Source: an uncultured Mediterraneibacter sp. (GTDB taxonomy: Bacteria; Bacillota; Clostridia; Lachnospirales; Lachnospiraceae). Taken from it: 64,000 bases of DNA. Location of the stretch: assembly GCF_934309415.1 (NCBI RefSeq), contig NZ_CAKRDI010000006.1, forward strand, positions 1 to 64,000. The letters are read 5' to 3'. The notes below the pieces were generated by a model, which made no database searches, was not told the DNA's origin, and worked only from the letters and a program-made list of their open reading frames with translations. Of the stretch, positions 7,778-16,226 are shown one piece after another (position 1 is the stretch's first letter; the number at the start of each line of letters is the position of its first letter). A program made the translations under genes and the position numbers.

Positions 7778-9988
7778 TTATTCCAACGGTGCCGTTTCTC
7801 CTTCCGGGATCTCCAGCTTCGGCAGTACAATATCCACCTTAAATAAATCTGCTTCGGTTGTAATCTTCAACTTGCCATGCTGCAATTCGGAAAAACTCTT
7901 TGCTATGGCAAGACCAAGTCCGGAGCCTTCCGTATTTCTTGCAGAATCACCTCTTACAAATCGCTCTGTAATCTCATCCGGATTAAAGTCCAGTTCTGTC
8001 GCTGAGACATTCTTCATGGAAATATGCACCTCATCCATAGCCTCTGTCATCTCTACATATACCCTCGTATGCGGCATTGCATACTTGATAATATTTACAA
8101 TAAGATTTTCAAAAATACGATAAGTCTTTTCACTGTCCAGCCACATAATCACTTTATGATCCGGAAGCATCCACCGGAATTCCAGATTCGCAGCTTTGAT
8201 CTTCTCATCATTTTCCAGCTCCGCCTGCTTGATCAGGCCAACAATATCCACTTTCATAAAGTTCATCTTCACATTTCGGCTGGCCGCTTTACTGATTTCA
8301 AACAAATCCTCGATCAGCACTTTCAAACGCAGCGATTTTCGTTCCAGCACATCAATATATTCTTTTCGCTTTTCTTCATCCGCTTCATTCTTCAAAAGAT
8401 CCGTATAAGTAATAATTGCAGTCAGCGGAGTGCGCAGATCGTGTGATACATTGGTCACAAGTTCTGTTTTCATCCGCTCATTCTTGACTTCTTCTTCCAC
8501 AGCCTTTTTAAATCCCGCCTGAATTCTTCGAAGTTCTTCCTGAATTGGCTCAAACAGTCCCACATCTCCATCAATCGGAAGGTCCAAATGTCCCTCTGCC
8601 AACTGATTTGTTGACTGTAAAAGGATCTCGTACTTCTTCCTAAGATCGTTCAAATACTTTCTCAGGATGAAAAATAATACCACAGAGTATGCGATTAATG
8701 CAAATAACCCATAGCTCCAGAAAAGACTGACAAAAACAAGAATTACAAAATTCACAACAACAACTCTGAGAATGGATTTGTTCGTCTTATCTTTCAGATC
8801 CAAATGTAACAGGGCATCGTACTGTTTCTTGATAAATTCCTTTATTCCTACCCAGATCTGTTTCAAACCGGTTTTAATTCTTCGAAGGACTGGTTCTTTT
8901 TCCACTTCCCCTTCACCATTCTTATAGCCCTTTTTAAATTGATGAATACACTTTGCAGTCAGTGTATATTCTGTCCAGTATGCTTTCTTCATCGTAAGCA
9001 TATTCCTCAGGTTTGCCAGAATCCAGTAAATAATCAAGGCACACACAAACCACATCACAAAATTAACACTCAATGTCAGGATCTTCCCAAAGTTTCCAAA
9101 TCCTGTGATAAGCGTTCCGTTAATTGTTCTGTAAATAATTTCTCTTATGAATGAAATCCACGCACCACTTATTGCAAAACAAAACTGTACTGCTGCCACC
9201 TCAAACGGCATTCGGAACAATTTTCCCTCATGAGTTCCAACTCCCGGAATCATTGGAAGAAGCAATGCTGCTACCGCAAGGAAAAGGAGCATCCATAAAG
9301 CATACTCATACAAATCTGTTATATGAATCATATAACTTGCATTGGAATAATCTTCCCAGATACTGGCTGCATAAGTTTCCAGATTTTCCTGTGTCATTCC
9401 ATAAATAATCCGAATCTGCTCGACTTCTTTTCCGTCGGAGTTTTCCAATGAGCCGTAACTCCCCAATTGATCCTGCAGATCAATCGCATTTCTTGAATAC
9501 TGCTGCTCTGCTGTAAATTCTTCCTCTGAAGTCAGCGCACTTCCAGCTACATTTACATCTGACAGTTCACCATCAAAATCATAAGTGAACACTGCCTTGA
9601 ATGCATACTGTTCTTTTTCCTGATCCAGCAATTTTGCCACGGTTGCCTCATCCGTACTTTTTAATAAAGACTGGTTATTTTCATCAAACATCCCATAGTC
9701 CATATATTTCTTTAACAACTCAAACTGGGACCATCCATATTCCTGAATCAACTCCTGATAACTTTCCTCTTCTGTGATTTCATTGTAGAGGAATCCGTTT
9801 CCTGTTGCCAGATTTTCTCCCATGCTATAAACAGCATCTTCTATTTTACTTTCTGTCCCTGTACTTGCCTGATAAGATCTTCGGATCGTACCGTATGTCA
9901 TGATCATGCCGATTGCACAAAGGCAACATACAAGACATACTGCTACAATTCTTTTTTTACGACTGTTTTTCAATTTTGTATCCAACAC
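7778..9988 (-). CDS. Sensor histidine kinase with multiple membrane segments
   Basis: A 736-residue membrane kinase. One membrane segment lies near residues 14-32, followed by an extracytoplasmic domain of about 190 residues. Three more hydrophobic segments lie in the middle, and a long hydrophobic pair starts with SILRVVVVNFVILVFVSLFW. A HAMP-like linker leads to the HisKA domain with phospho-acceptor H516 (VTNVSHDLRTPLTAI), an N box (ENLIVNIIKYA) and a G box (GSGLGLAIAKSF). It overlaps the response regulator gene by 32 bp and forms a pair with it. Many kinases of this layout sense cell-envelope stress; the signal here is not known. Confidence 0.92.
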   Translation of the reverse strand: MLDTKLKNSRKKRIVAVCLVCCLCAIGMIMTYGTIRRSYQASTGTESKIEDAVYSMGENLATGNGFLYNEITEEESYQELIQEYGWSQFELLKKYMDYGMFDENNQSLLKSTDEATVAKLLDQEKEQYAFKAVFTYDFDGELSDVNVAGSALTSEEEFTAEQQYSRNAIDLQDQLGSYGSLENSDGKEVEQIRIIYGMTQENLETYAASIWEDYSNASYMIHITDLYEYALWMLLFLAVAALLLPMIPGVGTHEGKLFRMPFEVAAVQFCFAISGAWISFIREIIYRTINGTLITGFGNFGKILTLSVNFVMWFVCALIIYWILANLRNMLTMKKAYWTEYTLTAKCIHQFKKGYKNGEGEVEKEPVLRRIKTGLKQIWVGIKEFIKKQYDALLHLDLKDKTNKSILRVVVVNFVILVFVSLFWSYGLFALIAYSVVLFFILRKYLNDLRKKYEILLQSTNQLAEGHLDLPIDGDVGLFEPIQEELRRIQAGFKKAVEEEVKNERMKTELVTNVSHDLRTPLTAIITYTDLLKNEADEEKRKEYIDVLERKSLRLKVLIEDLFEISKAASRNVKMNFMKVDIVGLIKQAELENDEKIKAANLEFRWMLPDHKVIMWLDSEKTYRIFENLIVNIIKYAMPHTRVYVEMTEAMDEVHISMKNVSATELDFNPDEITERFVRGDSARNTEGSGLGLAIAKSFSELQHGKLKITTEADLFKVDIVLPKLEIPEGETAPLE

Positions 9989-10655
9989 CCCACACCACCT
10001 TTAAATATTTTGGATTCTTCGGATCAATTTCTATTTTTTCTCTGATGTTTCTTACATGAACCATGATTGTATCTGTATTGATTGCCTTTTCCTGCCATAC
10101 TCTTTCATAAATCTCTTCTGAAGAAAATACTCTTCCCGGATTTTTTGCAAGAAGGAGCAGGATCTTGTACTCGATCGGTGTCAGTCTGACCGGTTCTCCA
10201 TCCATCGTCACCTCTACTGTATCTTCATTAATCTCAAGTCCTCCGATCACATGTACATTCTCTTTCGGAGCCAGCTTCTCCATGAATTTTCTGTATCTTC
10301 TCAGATGGGAATTGACTCTTGCCATCAGTTCCATCGGTGTAAACGGCTTTGTAACATAATCATCCGCTCCGATGTTCAGTCCCATAACCTTATCTACTTC
10401 CTCCGACTTCGCCGACAACATGATTACCGGGAAATCATATTTTTCTCTCAGTTTCATTGTCATGCGGATTCCATCCATTCTCGGCATCATAATGTCTACA
10501 ATAGCTAGATGGATTTCTTCTTTTTCCAGTACTTCCAGCCCCTCAATTCCGTCCGCTGCCTGAAATACTTTATAGCCCTGACTCTGCAGATAGATCTGGA
10601 CTCCCTCTCTGATTTCTTTATCGTCTTCTACTACTAATACATGATTCATTTCCAT
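9957..10655 (-). CDS. OmpR-family response regulator
   Basis: A 232-residue regulator with a receiver domain (acidic pair in VVEDDKE, phospho-acceptor D54 in LAIVDIMMPRMDG, conserved K in MLSAKSEE). It is followed by a winged-helix DNA-binding domain (RLTPIEYKILLLLAKNPGRV; VHVRNIREKIE; VWGVGYKIE). GAGGG precedes the start. It is translated just ahead of, and overlaps, its cognate kinase gene. Target genes are not evident. Confidence 0.95.
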   Translation of the reverse strand: MEMNHVLVVEDDKEIREGVQIYLQSQGYKVFQAADGIEGLEVLEKEEIHLAIVDIMMPRMDGIRMTMKLREKYDFPVIMLSAKSEEVDKVMGLNIGADDYVTKPFTPMELMARVNSHLRRYRKFMEKLAPKENVHVIGGLEINEDTVEVTMDGEPVRLTPIEYKILLLLAKNPGRVFSSEEIYERVWQEKAINTDTIMVHVRNIREKIEIDPKNPKYLKVVWGVGYKIEKQS

Positions 10656-10772
10656 TTTTTAACCCTCACTCTATAAAGAATATGACTTATGCCATTTACC
10701 ATTTACATTATACGTCGTAATACTCATACTGCATATGAAAGAATGTAAACAATTCTATCTAAAAAACTATTC

Positions 10773-10804
10773 TGTTACTGTTCACAGCATCTGCAAACAG
10801 TAAC
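10773..10804. repeat. Solo hairpin 1 of the three-hairpin family
   Basis: A stand-alone 32-bp palindrome, GTTACTGTTCACAGC...GC-AAACAGTAAC, equal to hairpin 1 of the 143-bp element. No clear direct repeat flanks it. It lies in the 311-bp gap between xpt and the response regulator. Confidence 0.85.
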
Positions 10805-10821
10805 AAAGATTTTGACAGACG

Positions 10822-10850
10822 TCTTGCAGAAAGCATTTTCAGATATGCTC
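10822..10850 (-). repeat. Second repeat family copy (reverse)
   Basis: Reads CTTGCAGAAAGCATTTTCAG on the plus strand, the reverse complement of CTGAAAATGCTTTCTGCAAG. It adjoins CTTTCCTAATATATAAA, which recurs at 13346-13363. Confidence 0.7.
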
Positions 10851-10875
10851 CAGTACTTTCCTAATATATAAAACA

Positions 10876-10921
10876 GCCTCCTTTAATTATCTACAGGATA
10901 TCCTGTAAATCTAAAGGAGGC
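10876..10921 (-). terminator. Terminator of xpt
   Basis: A perfect GCCTCCTTTA / TAAAGGAGGC stem, with an inner palindrome ACAGGATATCCTGT, lies about 45 bp after the xpt stop. On the minus strand it is followed by TGTTTTATATA. Confidence 0.75.
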
Positions 10922-10966
10922 TTCTATAAGATTCCAAAGATTTTCTTAAGAACCGTTTAATCTATC

Positions 10967-11569
10967 TTATTTGTTTTCGCTTGCAACCGGCTGTTTTCTG
11001 AAATTAATTGTACCTGTTGAAGCGTCCATTCCATCCACAATGGCAAGTGACTCCAGCTGGAATCCAAGATTACGGATGATTCTTCCACCTGACTGGAATC
11101 CTTTTTCAATTGCAATTCCAATTCCTTCTACTGTAGCACCGGCAGACTGCACGATCTGAATCAGACCCTGAAGCGCACATCCATTAGCCAGGAAGTCATC
11201 AATGATCAGAACATGATCTTCCGGTGAAAGGAACTTCTGTGCTACGATCACATTGTTCTTACATTTATGTGTAAAGGATTCAACCTCTGCTACATACATA
11301 TCTCCATCAAGGTTAATACTCTGAGATTTCTTGGCAAATACAACCGGAACATCAAAATGCTGCGCTGCGATACAGGCAATTCCAATTCCGGAAGCTTCGA
11401 TTGTCAGAATCTTATTGATCGGCTTATCCGCAAATCTTTTCTTAAACTCGGCTCCCATCTGGTCTAAAAGATGAATATCCATCTGATGATTCAGAAAACT
11501 GTCAACTTTAAGTACATTTCCTTCTTTTACTACACCGTCTTTTACAATTCTCTCTTCCAAAAAATTCAT
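10967..11569 (-). CDS. xpt: Xanthine phosphoribosyltransferase
   Basis: A 200-residue purine salvage enzyme that joins xanthine to PRPP to form XMP. It matches Bacillus Xpt through the N-terminal [16 protein letters not shown], the [14 protein letters not shown] region and the PRPP loop [17 protein letters not shown]. The start ATG at 11569 gives the usual N-terminus; a GTG five codons upstream (11584) is also open and neither has a strong ribosome site. The leader carries a solo palindromic repeat, and no purine riboswitch aptamer is visible between the promoter at 11659 and the start. Confidence 0.93.
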   Translation of the reverse strand: MNFLEERIVKDGVVKEGNVLKVDSFLNHQMDIHLLDQMGAEFKKRFADKPINKILTIEASGIGIACIAAQHFDVPVVFAKKSQSINLDGDMYVAEVESFTHKCKNNVIVAQKFLSPEDHVLIIDDFLANGCALQGLIQIVQSAGATVEGIGIAIEKGFQSGGRIIRNLGFQLESLAIVDGMDASTGTINFRKQPVASENK

Positions 11570-11610
11570 TTCTCTACCTACCACTTTCTCATTGTTTTCG
11601 TATAATAATT

Positions 11611-11644
11611 GTTACTGTCCACAGGATAACCTGTAAACAGTAAC
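11611..11644. repeat. Solo hairpin 1 in the xpt leader
   Basis: A 34-bp palindrome GTTACTGTCCACAGG...CCTGTAAACAGTAAC. It is flanked by near-identical 8-mers TAATAATT (11603-11610) and AAATAATT (11645-11652), 7 of 8 equal, so it may have moved as a unit. It lies in the untranslated leader predicted for xpt. Confidence 0.85.
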
Positions 11645-11658
11645 AAATAATTTCTTCA

Positions 11659-11687
11659 AGTATAACACCATCTCATCTTCAATACAA
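11659..11687 (-). promoter_or_regulatory. Likely xpt promoter
   Basis: On the minus strand TTGTAT and TATACT are separated by exactly 17 bases. This predicts a leader of about 80 bases for xpt, mostly the solo hairpin. Confidence 0.6.
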
Positions 11688-11775
11688 TGTGAAGATGCGG
11701 TTTTTCTTTGCTTTTTATTTAGAGCATGTTTTATCTAAATAATAGAAAAACATATTTCACATTTGGCAGTTAATC

Positions 11776-11808
11776 GTTGCTGTTTACAAATTATCTATGA
11801 GCAGTAAC
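11776..11808. repeat. Decayed solo hairpin 1
   Basis: GTTGCTGTTTACA...TATGAGCAGTAAC, 33 bp. It is bracketed by related inverted sequences (GCATGTTTTATCT before it, CAGACATACTCTGACAG after it) that resemble the second repeat family. Confidence 0.6.
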
Positions 11809-11889
11809 AGTTAATCCTCTCAGACATACTCTGACAGTTTTTGTGAAATATGTTCTTTATCCAGTACCTTTAATTTTAAGTAACAAAAA

Positions 11890-11960
11890 AGCGGGTGATG
11901 GGAATCGAACCCACGTATCCAGCTTGGAAGGCTGGTGTTCTACCATTGAACTACACCCGC
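11890..11960 (-). tRNA. tRNA-Gly (anticodon UCC)
   Basis: The cloverleaf reads on the minus strand with acceptor GCGGGTG / CACCCGC, D-arm GTTCAATGGTAGAAC, anticodon arm CCAGC-CTTCCAA-GCTGG (TCC in the loop) and T-arm GTGGGTTCGATTCCCAT. No CCA is encoded. A T run follows directly and probably ends the transcript. Confidence 0.96.
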
Positions 11961-12058
11961 ATCATCTCTGACACGAGTAGTATCTTATCATAGTTTTTTA
12001 AGGAGTGCAAGTATTTTTTTATTTTTTTTGATAAAAATACCTTTTCATTAGTTAATAT

Positions 12059-12201
12059 GCTACTGTTCGCAGGTAACCTGCAACCAGTAACGCATCTCGC
12101 CATTTAGAATCGTCTACGACGATGGGCGAGATGCATTCAGGCCAAAATGTGCATCCTCAAAGCTAATCAGCAAAGTGATTAGCTTTGGTCTGAACAGTAA
12201 C
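12059..12201 (+). repeat. Full-length three-hairpin element, copy 3 (forward)
   Basis: 143 bp from GCTACTGTTCGC to CTGAACAGTAAC with hairpins 1, 2 and 3 in order. Its stems differ from other copies by paired changes: GCATC/GATGC for GTATC/GATAC, CGTC/GACG inside hairpin 2, and CAAAGCTAATCA / TGATTAGCTTTG in hairpin 3. No direct repeat flanks it, so it is probably an old insertion. Confidence 0.9.
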
Positions 12202-12401
12202 TACCAACTATCAATATTAAAATTTACCTCTTCATTTCTTGCTATTTTCTCTAATTCACTATATTATAATAACGAATCGTAAAATGCTGTCAGCGCAATT
12301 CAAGTTTAAACAATATCACTTTGCATTCGCCCGACAAAAACATATTAGAATTACTCTGTACTACAAAATGTTACTAAGTATAAAAGATTGGAGCGTATTA
12401 T

Positions 12402-12635
12402 ATGAATTTATCACAACTTTCAAAAATGCAGGATTTAAAGAAACATTTAGATACTTTTCTCAGAAATCATCCGAAATTTCCTATGTTCTTAGGAGCTGTA
12501 TCAAAAAACGCACTGGAAGAGGGAACTCTTATGGAAATTACAGTAACTTCTCCTGATGGGAAAAAATATGAGACAAATCTGAAGCTGAAAGCAGATGATC
12601 TTGATTTTCTGCGTGCTCTTCAGAATTTGAAATAA
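12402..12635 (+). CDS. Small conserved-type protein, 77 aa
   Basis: A short soluble protein with an amphipathic N-terminal helix (LSQLSKMQDLKKHLDTFLRN) and a compact C-terminal beta-helix part. GGAG lies 9 bases before the ATG. The protein contains no motif I recognise. A longer open frame in another phase overlaps it but has odd composition and no ribosome site. It lies between two repeat copies (12059 and 12649). Function unknown. Confidence 0.7.
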   Translation: MNLSQLSKMQDLKKHLDTFLRNHPKFPMFLGAVSKNALEEGTLMEITVTSPDGKKYETNLKLKADDLDFLRALQNLK

Positions 12636-12648
12636 TTAGAATTGTTGA

Positions 12649-12688
12649 TCTAATCAGCAAAGTGATTAGCTATGGTCTGAACAGTAAC
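12649..12688 (+). repeat. Fragment of the three-hairpin element (hairpin 3 end)
   Basis: Holds TAATCAGCAAAGTGATTA and the end GGTCTGAACAGTAAC, nearly the same as the right end of copy 3 at 12059-12201. It starts 13 bp after the stop of the 77-residue gene. Confidence 0.8.
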
Positions 12689-12725
12689 TAACGAATCGCA
12701 AATAATTAAAGTCTCTCTACATTTT

Positions 12726-12754
12726 TTGACTTATTTACAATCTCGTTATATAAT
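12726..12754 (+). promoter_or_regulatory. Strong promoter for the DUF6465-like gene
   Basis: TTGACT and TATAAT with exactly 17 bases between. Transcription should start near 12761, leaving a leader of about 200 bases before the ATG at 12962. Confidence 0.8.
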
Positions 12755-12761
12755 AGACAAC

Positions 12762-12961
12762 AGGCCGTTGTTCCGCCTTTGTATTAACATCTAATGAGCA
12801 ACTTACAGATATCTGCTAATATCACGATGCAGTATAGCTTCTTACGGATTACTGCCCACAGTATCTTATAATCCGTAATGTATTTAGGTTATTTTCTGTA
12901 TTTATTTTTCAGATATCCGGACTACGGTTTTAATTCTTATAAGAAAAGGGGTAACAACAAC
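12762..12961 (+). promoter_or_regulatory. Long leader of the DUF6465-like gene
   Basis: About 200 untranslated bases lie between the promoter and the start codon. They hold a perfect 10-bp stem TTACGGATTA / TAATCCGTAA (12842-12879) with a 17-18-base loop. I do not recognise a known riboswitch. A second start site inside the leader is an alternative. Confidence 0.4.
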
Positions 12962-13285
12962 ATGAGCAGAAGAACAGACAAAAAAAGACTGAAACGCATA
13001 AATGAGGGAGCTACAGTACAGACTGCTGCACAGCAGGCACCGGTTGAAGCACCAAAGGCTGTTGTCGCAGAGCCAGTTGCAGCACCTGCACCAGTAAAAC
13101 CGGAATATGAAATCCTGATCCAGTATCAGAAAGAGGAATATAAAGCTGAAGAACTTGCTGAACGCATTCTTGAGAAATGCAAAGCTGAGGGTATGGATAC
13201 TACCGATCTGAAGATCTATGTAAAACCAGAAGACAAAAAAGCTTATTATGCATGTGCCGGCGGTAACAGCTACGTAGAATTATAA
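12962..13285 (+). CDS. DUF6465-like small protein
   Basis: A 107-residue protein. A basic N-terminus (MSRRTDKKRLKR) and an Ala/Pro/Val-rich linker (about residues 18-50) lead to a C-terminal domain with EILIQYQKEEYKAEELAERI and DLKIYVKPEDKKAYYA. The last part matches my memory of DUF6465, a Lachnospiraceae family of unknown role. The start was set at the ATG after AAAAGGGG rather than a 28-codon upstream extension. The basic tail could bind nucleic acid, which is inference only. Confidence 0.85.
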   Translation: MSRRTDKKRLKRINEGATVQTAAQQAPVEAPKAVVAEPVAAPAPVKPEYEILIQYQKEEYKAEELAERILEKCKAEGMDTTDLKIYVKPEDKKAYYACAGGNSYVEL

Positions 13286-13360
13286 TTATTTCAGATGAGA
13301 CGATTCCTTGTACGTCGCAGTGCGTTTTATATATTAAGAAAGAGCACTTTCCTAATATAT

Positions 13361-13428
13361 AAAAAGAGTTGTGAGATAAAATGGAAAATCGCTTATATAT
13401 TTCCTTTTTTATCTCACAACTCTTTTTT
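13361..13428. terminator. Bidirectional terminator between the DUF6465-like gene and nth
   Basis: A very long stem, AAAAGAGTTGTGAGATAAAA / TTTTATCTCACAACTCTTTT, around a loop of about 25 bases. A preceding palindrome TTATATATTA / TAATATATAA (13327-13362) shares sequence with 10856-10872. Confidence 0.85.
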
Positions 13429-13539
13429 ATTTTCTCAATAGTAATTCTTGTACGAAAAACACAGACCAGAATTTTCCGTTCATTTTCTTGCAACATCATT
13501 GCCTTCCAATTACTGTAATTACGATCTACGCCACAATAT

Positions 13540-14175
13540 CTACACTCCAACTTTCTTACAAATATCTTCCAGACAGCACTTATCACAATACGGTTTTGTT
13601 CTGGCAGTACAGACCTCTCTTCCGTGCCAGACCAGTCTGTGGCAGAAATCACTTCCTTCTTCCGGTGGAATAATCTTCCATAATGCCATCTCAACTTTCT
13701 TTGGCTCCTTGATTCCATCTACAAGACCAATTCTGTTCGTAAGACGGATGCAGTGTGTATCTGTAACAATCGCCGGTTTTCCAAATACATCGCCCATAAT
13801 CAGATTGGCACTCTTTCTTCCTACTCCCGGCAGTTTCAACAATGCATCAAAATCATCCGGCACTTTAGAATCGTACTCGTCTCTGAGCATTTTCATACAG
13901 GCACTGATGTCTCTTGCCTTACTCTTACCAAGTCCACATGGTCTGACAATTTCTTCTATGTCACTGACTTCTGCATCTGCAAGTGCCTCAACGCTCGGAT
14001 ATTTTGCAAATAAGCCTTCTACTACTACATTGACTCTTGCATCTGTACACTGTGCAGCCAGCCGGACACTGACCAGTAATTTCCACGCCTGATCATAATC
14101 CAGCGTACAGTCTGCATCCGGATATTCTTTTTTCAGTCTTTCAATCACTTCCAGTGCACGTTGTTTTTTCGTCAT
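13540..14175 (-). CDS. nth: Endonuclease III (DNA glycosylase/AP lyase)
   Basis: A 211-residue base-excision repair enzyme that removes oxidised pyrimidines. It shows the helix-hairpin-helix LPGVGRKSANLIMG with catalytic K121 and the catalytic D139 in VTDTHC. A C-terminal iron-sulfur loop has four cysteines spaced C-X7-C-X2-C-X5-C; the classical spacing has X6 first, and I take the extra residue to be a lineage trait. AGGAGG precedes the start. It is flanked by repeats on its 5' side. Confidence 0.94.
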   Translation of the reverse strand: MTKKQRALEVIERLKKEYPDADCTLDYDQAWKLLVSVRLAAQCTDARVNVVVEGLFAKYPSVEALADAEVSDIEEIVRPCGLGKSKARDISACMKMLRDEYDSKVPDDFDALLKLPGVGRKSANLIMGDVFGKPAIVTDTHCIRLTNRIGLVDGIKEPKKVEMALWKIIPPEEGSDFCHRLVWHGREVCTARTKPYCDKCCLEDICKKVGV

Positions 14176-14220
14176 TTAACTCTTCCTCCTTCTGTTTTTT
14201 CTATATCCCCTACAGCAGCT

Positions 14221-14255
14221 AGAGCGTGTCTGAAAAATCATTCCTGCAATCTACA
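14221..14255 (+). repeat. Second repeat family copy
   Basis: AGAGCGTGTCTGAAAAATCA followed by TTCCTGCAATCTACA, close to the copy at 6711. Confidence 0.7.
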
Positions 14256-14281
14256 TGCCCCACTTTGCGGTATATTTTGTA

Positions 14282-14314
14282 GTTACTGTTCACAGGTGAC
14301 CTGTAACCAGTAAC
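14282..14314. repeat. Solo hairpin 1 within a larger palindrome
   Basis: GTTACTGTTCACAGGTGACC...CCAGTAAC, 33 bp. The flanks ATTTTGTA and TACAAAAT are reverse complements, extending the stem by 8 pairs. It lies between nth and the CmpB-like gene. Confidence 0.8.
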
Positions 14315-14320
14315 TACAAA

Positions 14321-14352
14321 ATGCCCACTCATCAAAAGCAGGCATTTTTCTT
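14321..14352 (-). terminator. Terminator of the CmpB-like gene
   Basis: AAAATGCC / GGCATTTTT stem about 55 bp after the stop of the minus-strand gene ending at 14407. On the minus strand TTTTG follows the stem. Confidence 0.6.
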
Positions 14353-14406
14353 TATTATTTGCAATGTCCATCCATTATCATTCAAAATACTCGAAAGTCA
14401 GCTATC

Positions 14407-15546
14407 TCAATCCTTCTTCTCAGAAAGATTCTTAAGTTCTTCCATCGCATTCTTGAAACGGTCAGATCCTGCAGTCGGGTTTCTTCGCAGCTGTTTCAGA
14501 GCATTTTCATAAGACTTGTTTGTTCTGGAACCCATCTTACGCATCTCGAGCCCTGCATTTTCTTTCAGTTCTCCCAGCTCTGTCTTCCATTTCTCAATAG
14601 AGTCTGACAGTCCTTCCAGTTTCTCCGGAACGATTCCCTTTAACAGATTCTCAGCCTTCTCAGACAGAGAAGCAAGCTGGAGATTTCTCTCTTGCCGTCT
14701 TTCATTCAGACGAACCATCTCAGCTTCTTTACGGGACAGTTTTTCTGCCTCACGTTTCTGCGTATATTCCTGATATCCGGACTGTACGCCTTCTGCAGCA
14801 GTCTGCAGTCTTTCCTGCATTCCCTCTGCCGCACTTCTTGCTCTCTCCTGCATACCTTCTGATGTCTGCTTTAATCTTTCCTGTACTTCCTCGGATGTCT
14901 GCTTCAGTCTCTCCTGCATTTCCTCGGAACTCTGCTTCAGCTTCTCCTGCATCTCCTCGGATGTCTGCTTTAATTTCTCCTGCATCTTCTGGATCTGCTC
15001 TTTACTTGCCTCAAGCTGTACAAGGATATTCTTCATATCCATAGCTTCGTTGAATGACTGAGTGAAATCTACCGCGGCAACAACTACAAGTGCAAACGCA
15101 AGAATATCTGTCACCGTGATTGGAATCTTCAGAACCAGATCTTCAATCGGCACATGAATTACCCTTACCATCAGGATGGAAAAGCCACCCCAGCAAAGTG
15201 TTGCAAGCGGACAGATATATCCCTTTACATTGAACTTCATGTTACGATAGTCCCAATATCTGACATGGAACATCCGCTCCATCGTGACTCCGGTTATATA
15301 TTCCAATGTCGTTGCCCCGATCATTCCCATGATGAAAACCATCCAGAGATTATCTCTCACCGGAATGGTTGCAATCAGAACAACCATCGCTCCCGAGCCA
15401 TACAGCGGAAGCATAGGACCGTGCATAAATCCACGATTCACCCATCTGCGCTTTCGAACAGACACATAACAGCTCTCCCATATCCAGCCTAAAAAACTGT
15501 ACAGGAAGAAAAATAAAATCCATTGTGACAGATCGTATGAATACAT
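14407..15546 (-). CDS. CmpB-like 'putative ABC transporter permease' with 11-residue repeat coiled coil
   Basis: A 379-residue protein. The N-terminal 160 residues match the PF06541/CmpB family: FLYSFLGWIWESCYVSV, then RGFMHGPMLPLYGSGA, and about four to five membrane segments. The C-terminal half is a charged coiled coil. Within it, residues 188-253 (14788-14985) are six tandem 11-residue units of the type MQEKLKQTSEE, later units drifting to MQERLQTAAEG. Despite the database name, a transport role is not established. It is preceded by a plain gap and ends at a terminator near 14321. Confidence 0.88.
   Translation of the reverse strand: MYSYDLSQWILFFFLYSFLGWIWESCYVSVRKRRWVNRGFMHGPMLPLYGSGAMVVLIATIPVRDNLWMVFIMGMIGATTLEYITGVTMERMFHVRYWDYRNMKFNVKGYICPLATLCWGGFSILMVRVIHVPIEDLVLKIPITVTDILAFALVVVAAVDFTQSFNEAMDMKNILVQLEASKEQIQKMQEKLKQTSEEMQEKLKQSSEEMQERLKQTSEEVQERLKQTSEGMQERARSAAEGMQERLQTAAEGVQSGYQEYTQKREAEKLSRKEAEMVRLNERRQERNLQLASLSEKAENLLKGIVPEKLEGLSDSIEKWKTELGELKENAGLEMRKMGSRTNKSYENALKQLRRNPTAGSDRFKNAMEELKNLSEKKD
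14788..14985 (-). repeat. Tandem 33-bp coding repeats (six units)
   Basis: Six 33-bp units encode the 11-residue repeats of the CmpB-like protein. On the plus strand each unit reads like CTCCTGCATYTCCTCGGATG. The 3' units are more diverged. Confidence 0.85.
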
Positions 15547-15666
15547 AACTTCCTCTTTATTTTTTACTTAGTATTCCTGCTCATAAAAATACCAACATCT
15601 ATCTGAAACTCTGTTCCCGTAAAGTATAATATACATCTGAAGGAACCTTTTTTCAGACAAGTTTTA

Positions 15667-16110
15667 TTAGTTTCTCTTCTCGATATCCATGATCAGATCC
15701 ACTCTGCGCTGATGACGGCCACCTTCAAACTCTGTATTGAGCCATGTGTCTACGATCATCTTTGCAAGTTCTGCTCCGACTACACGTGCTCCAAATGCAA
15801 GGATGTTACAGTTATTGTGCATTCTTGCCATCTGGGCTGTATAAGGCTCACTGCAGACTGCTGCACGGATGCCGGCTACTTTATTTGCTGCCAGAGAAAT
15901 TCCAAGACCTGTTCCGCAGATCAGGATTCCCTGCTCTACTTCTCCTGCTGCTACCGCACGTGCTACTTTTTCTCCGTAAACCGGATAATCACAGCTCTCT
16001 GAAGTATAAGTACCATAATCTACAACCTCATGTCCTTTCTCTTTCAGAAATTCAATAATCTCCGCTTTCAGCTCCAATGCAGAGTGATCATTTCCAATAC
16101 CGATTTTCAT
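15667..16110 (-). CDS. rpiB: Ribose-5-phosphate isomerase B
   Basis: A 147-residue enzyme of the RpiB/LacAB family interconverting ribose-5-P and ribulose-5-P. It starts GIGNDHSALELK, carries the active-site C65 in ILICGTGLGIS, and has MARMHNNCNILAFGAR in the C-terminal half. The start was set at the ATG after GAAAGGAAGG rather than 11 codons upstream. LacA/LacB-like specificity is possible, but only one subunit gene is present, favouring RpiB. Confidence 0.93.
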   Translation of the reverse strand: MKIGIGNDHSALELKAEIIEFLKEKGHEVVDYGTYTSESCDYPVYGEKVARAVAAGEVEQGILICGTGLGISLAANKVAGIRAAVCSEPYTAQMARMHNNCNILAFGARVVGAELAKMIVDTWLNTEFEGGRHQRRVDLIMDIEKRN

Positions 16111-16226
16111 TTTCTTGTTCCTTCCTTTCAACTGATAATACATATTTTTACTAACATTCTTCTATCATAACAAATTGCACTCTGCTTGTAAACAATTGTG
16201 AAAATTGGTCTTCAATAAAAACAGAT

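Noticed and set aside
11585..11700. Purine riboswitch in front of xpt
   Set aside because: No aptamer core is visible; the predicted leader is about 80 bases and mostly the solo hairpin.
11674..11702. Plus-strand terminator CATCTTCA / TGAAGATG with T run
   Set aside because: No plus-strand gene lies upstream, and the sequence overlaps the likely xpt promoter on the other strand.
12239..12556. 105-codon open frame overlapping the 77-residue gene
   Set aside because: It lacks a ribosome site and its composition is poor; the other phase has GGAG at the right distance and a sensible protein.
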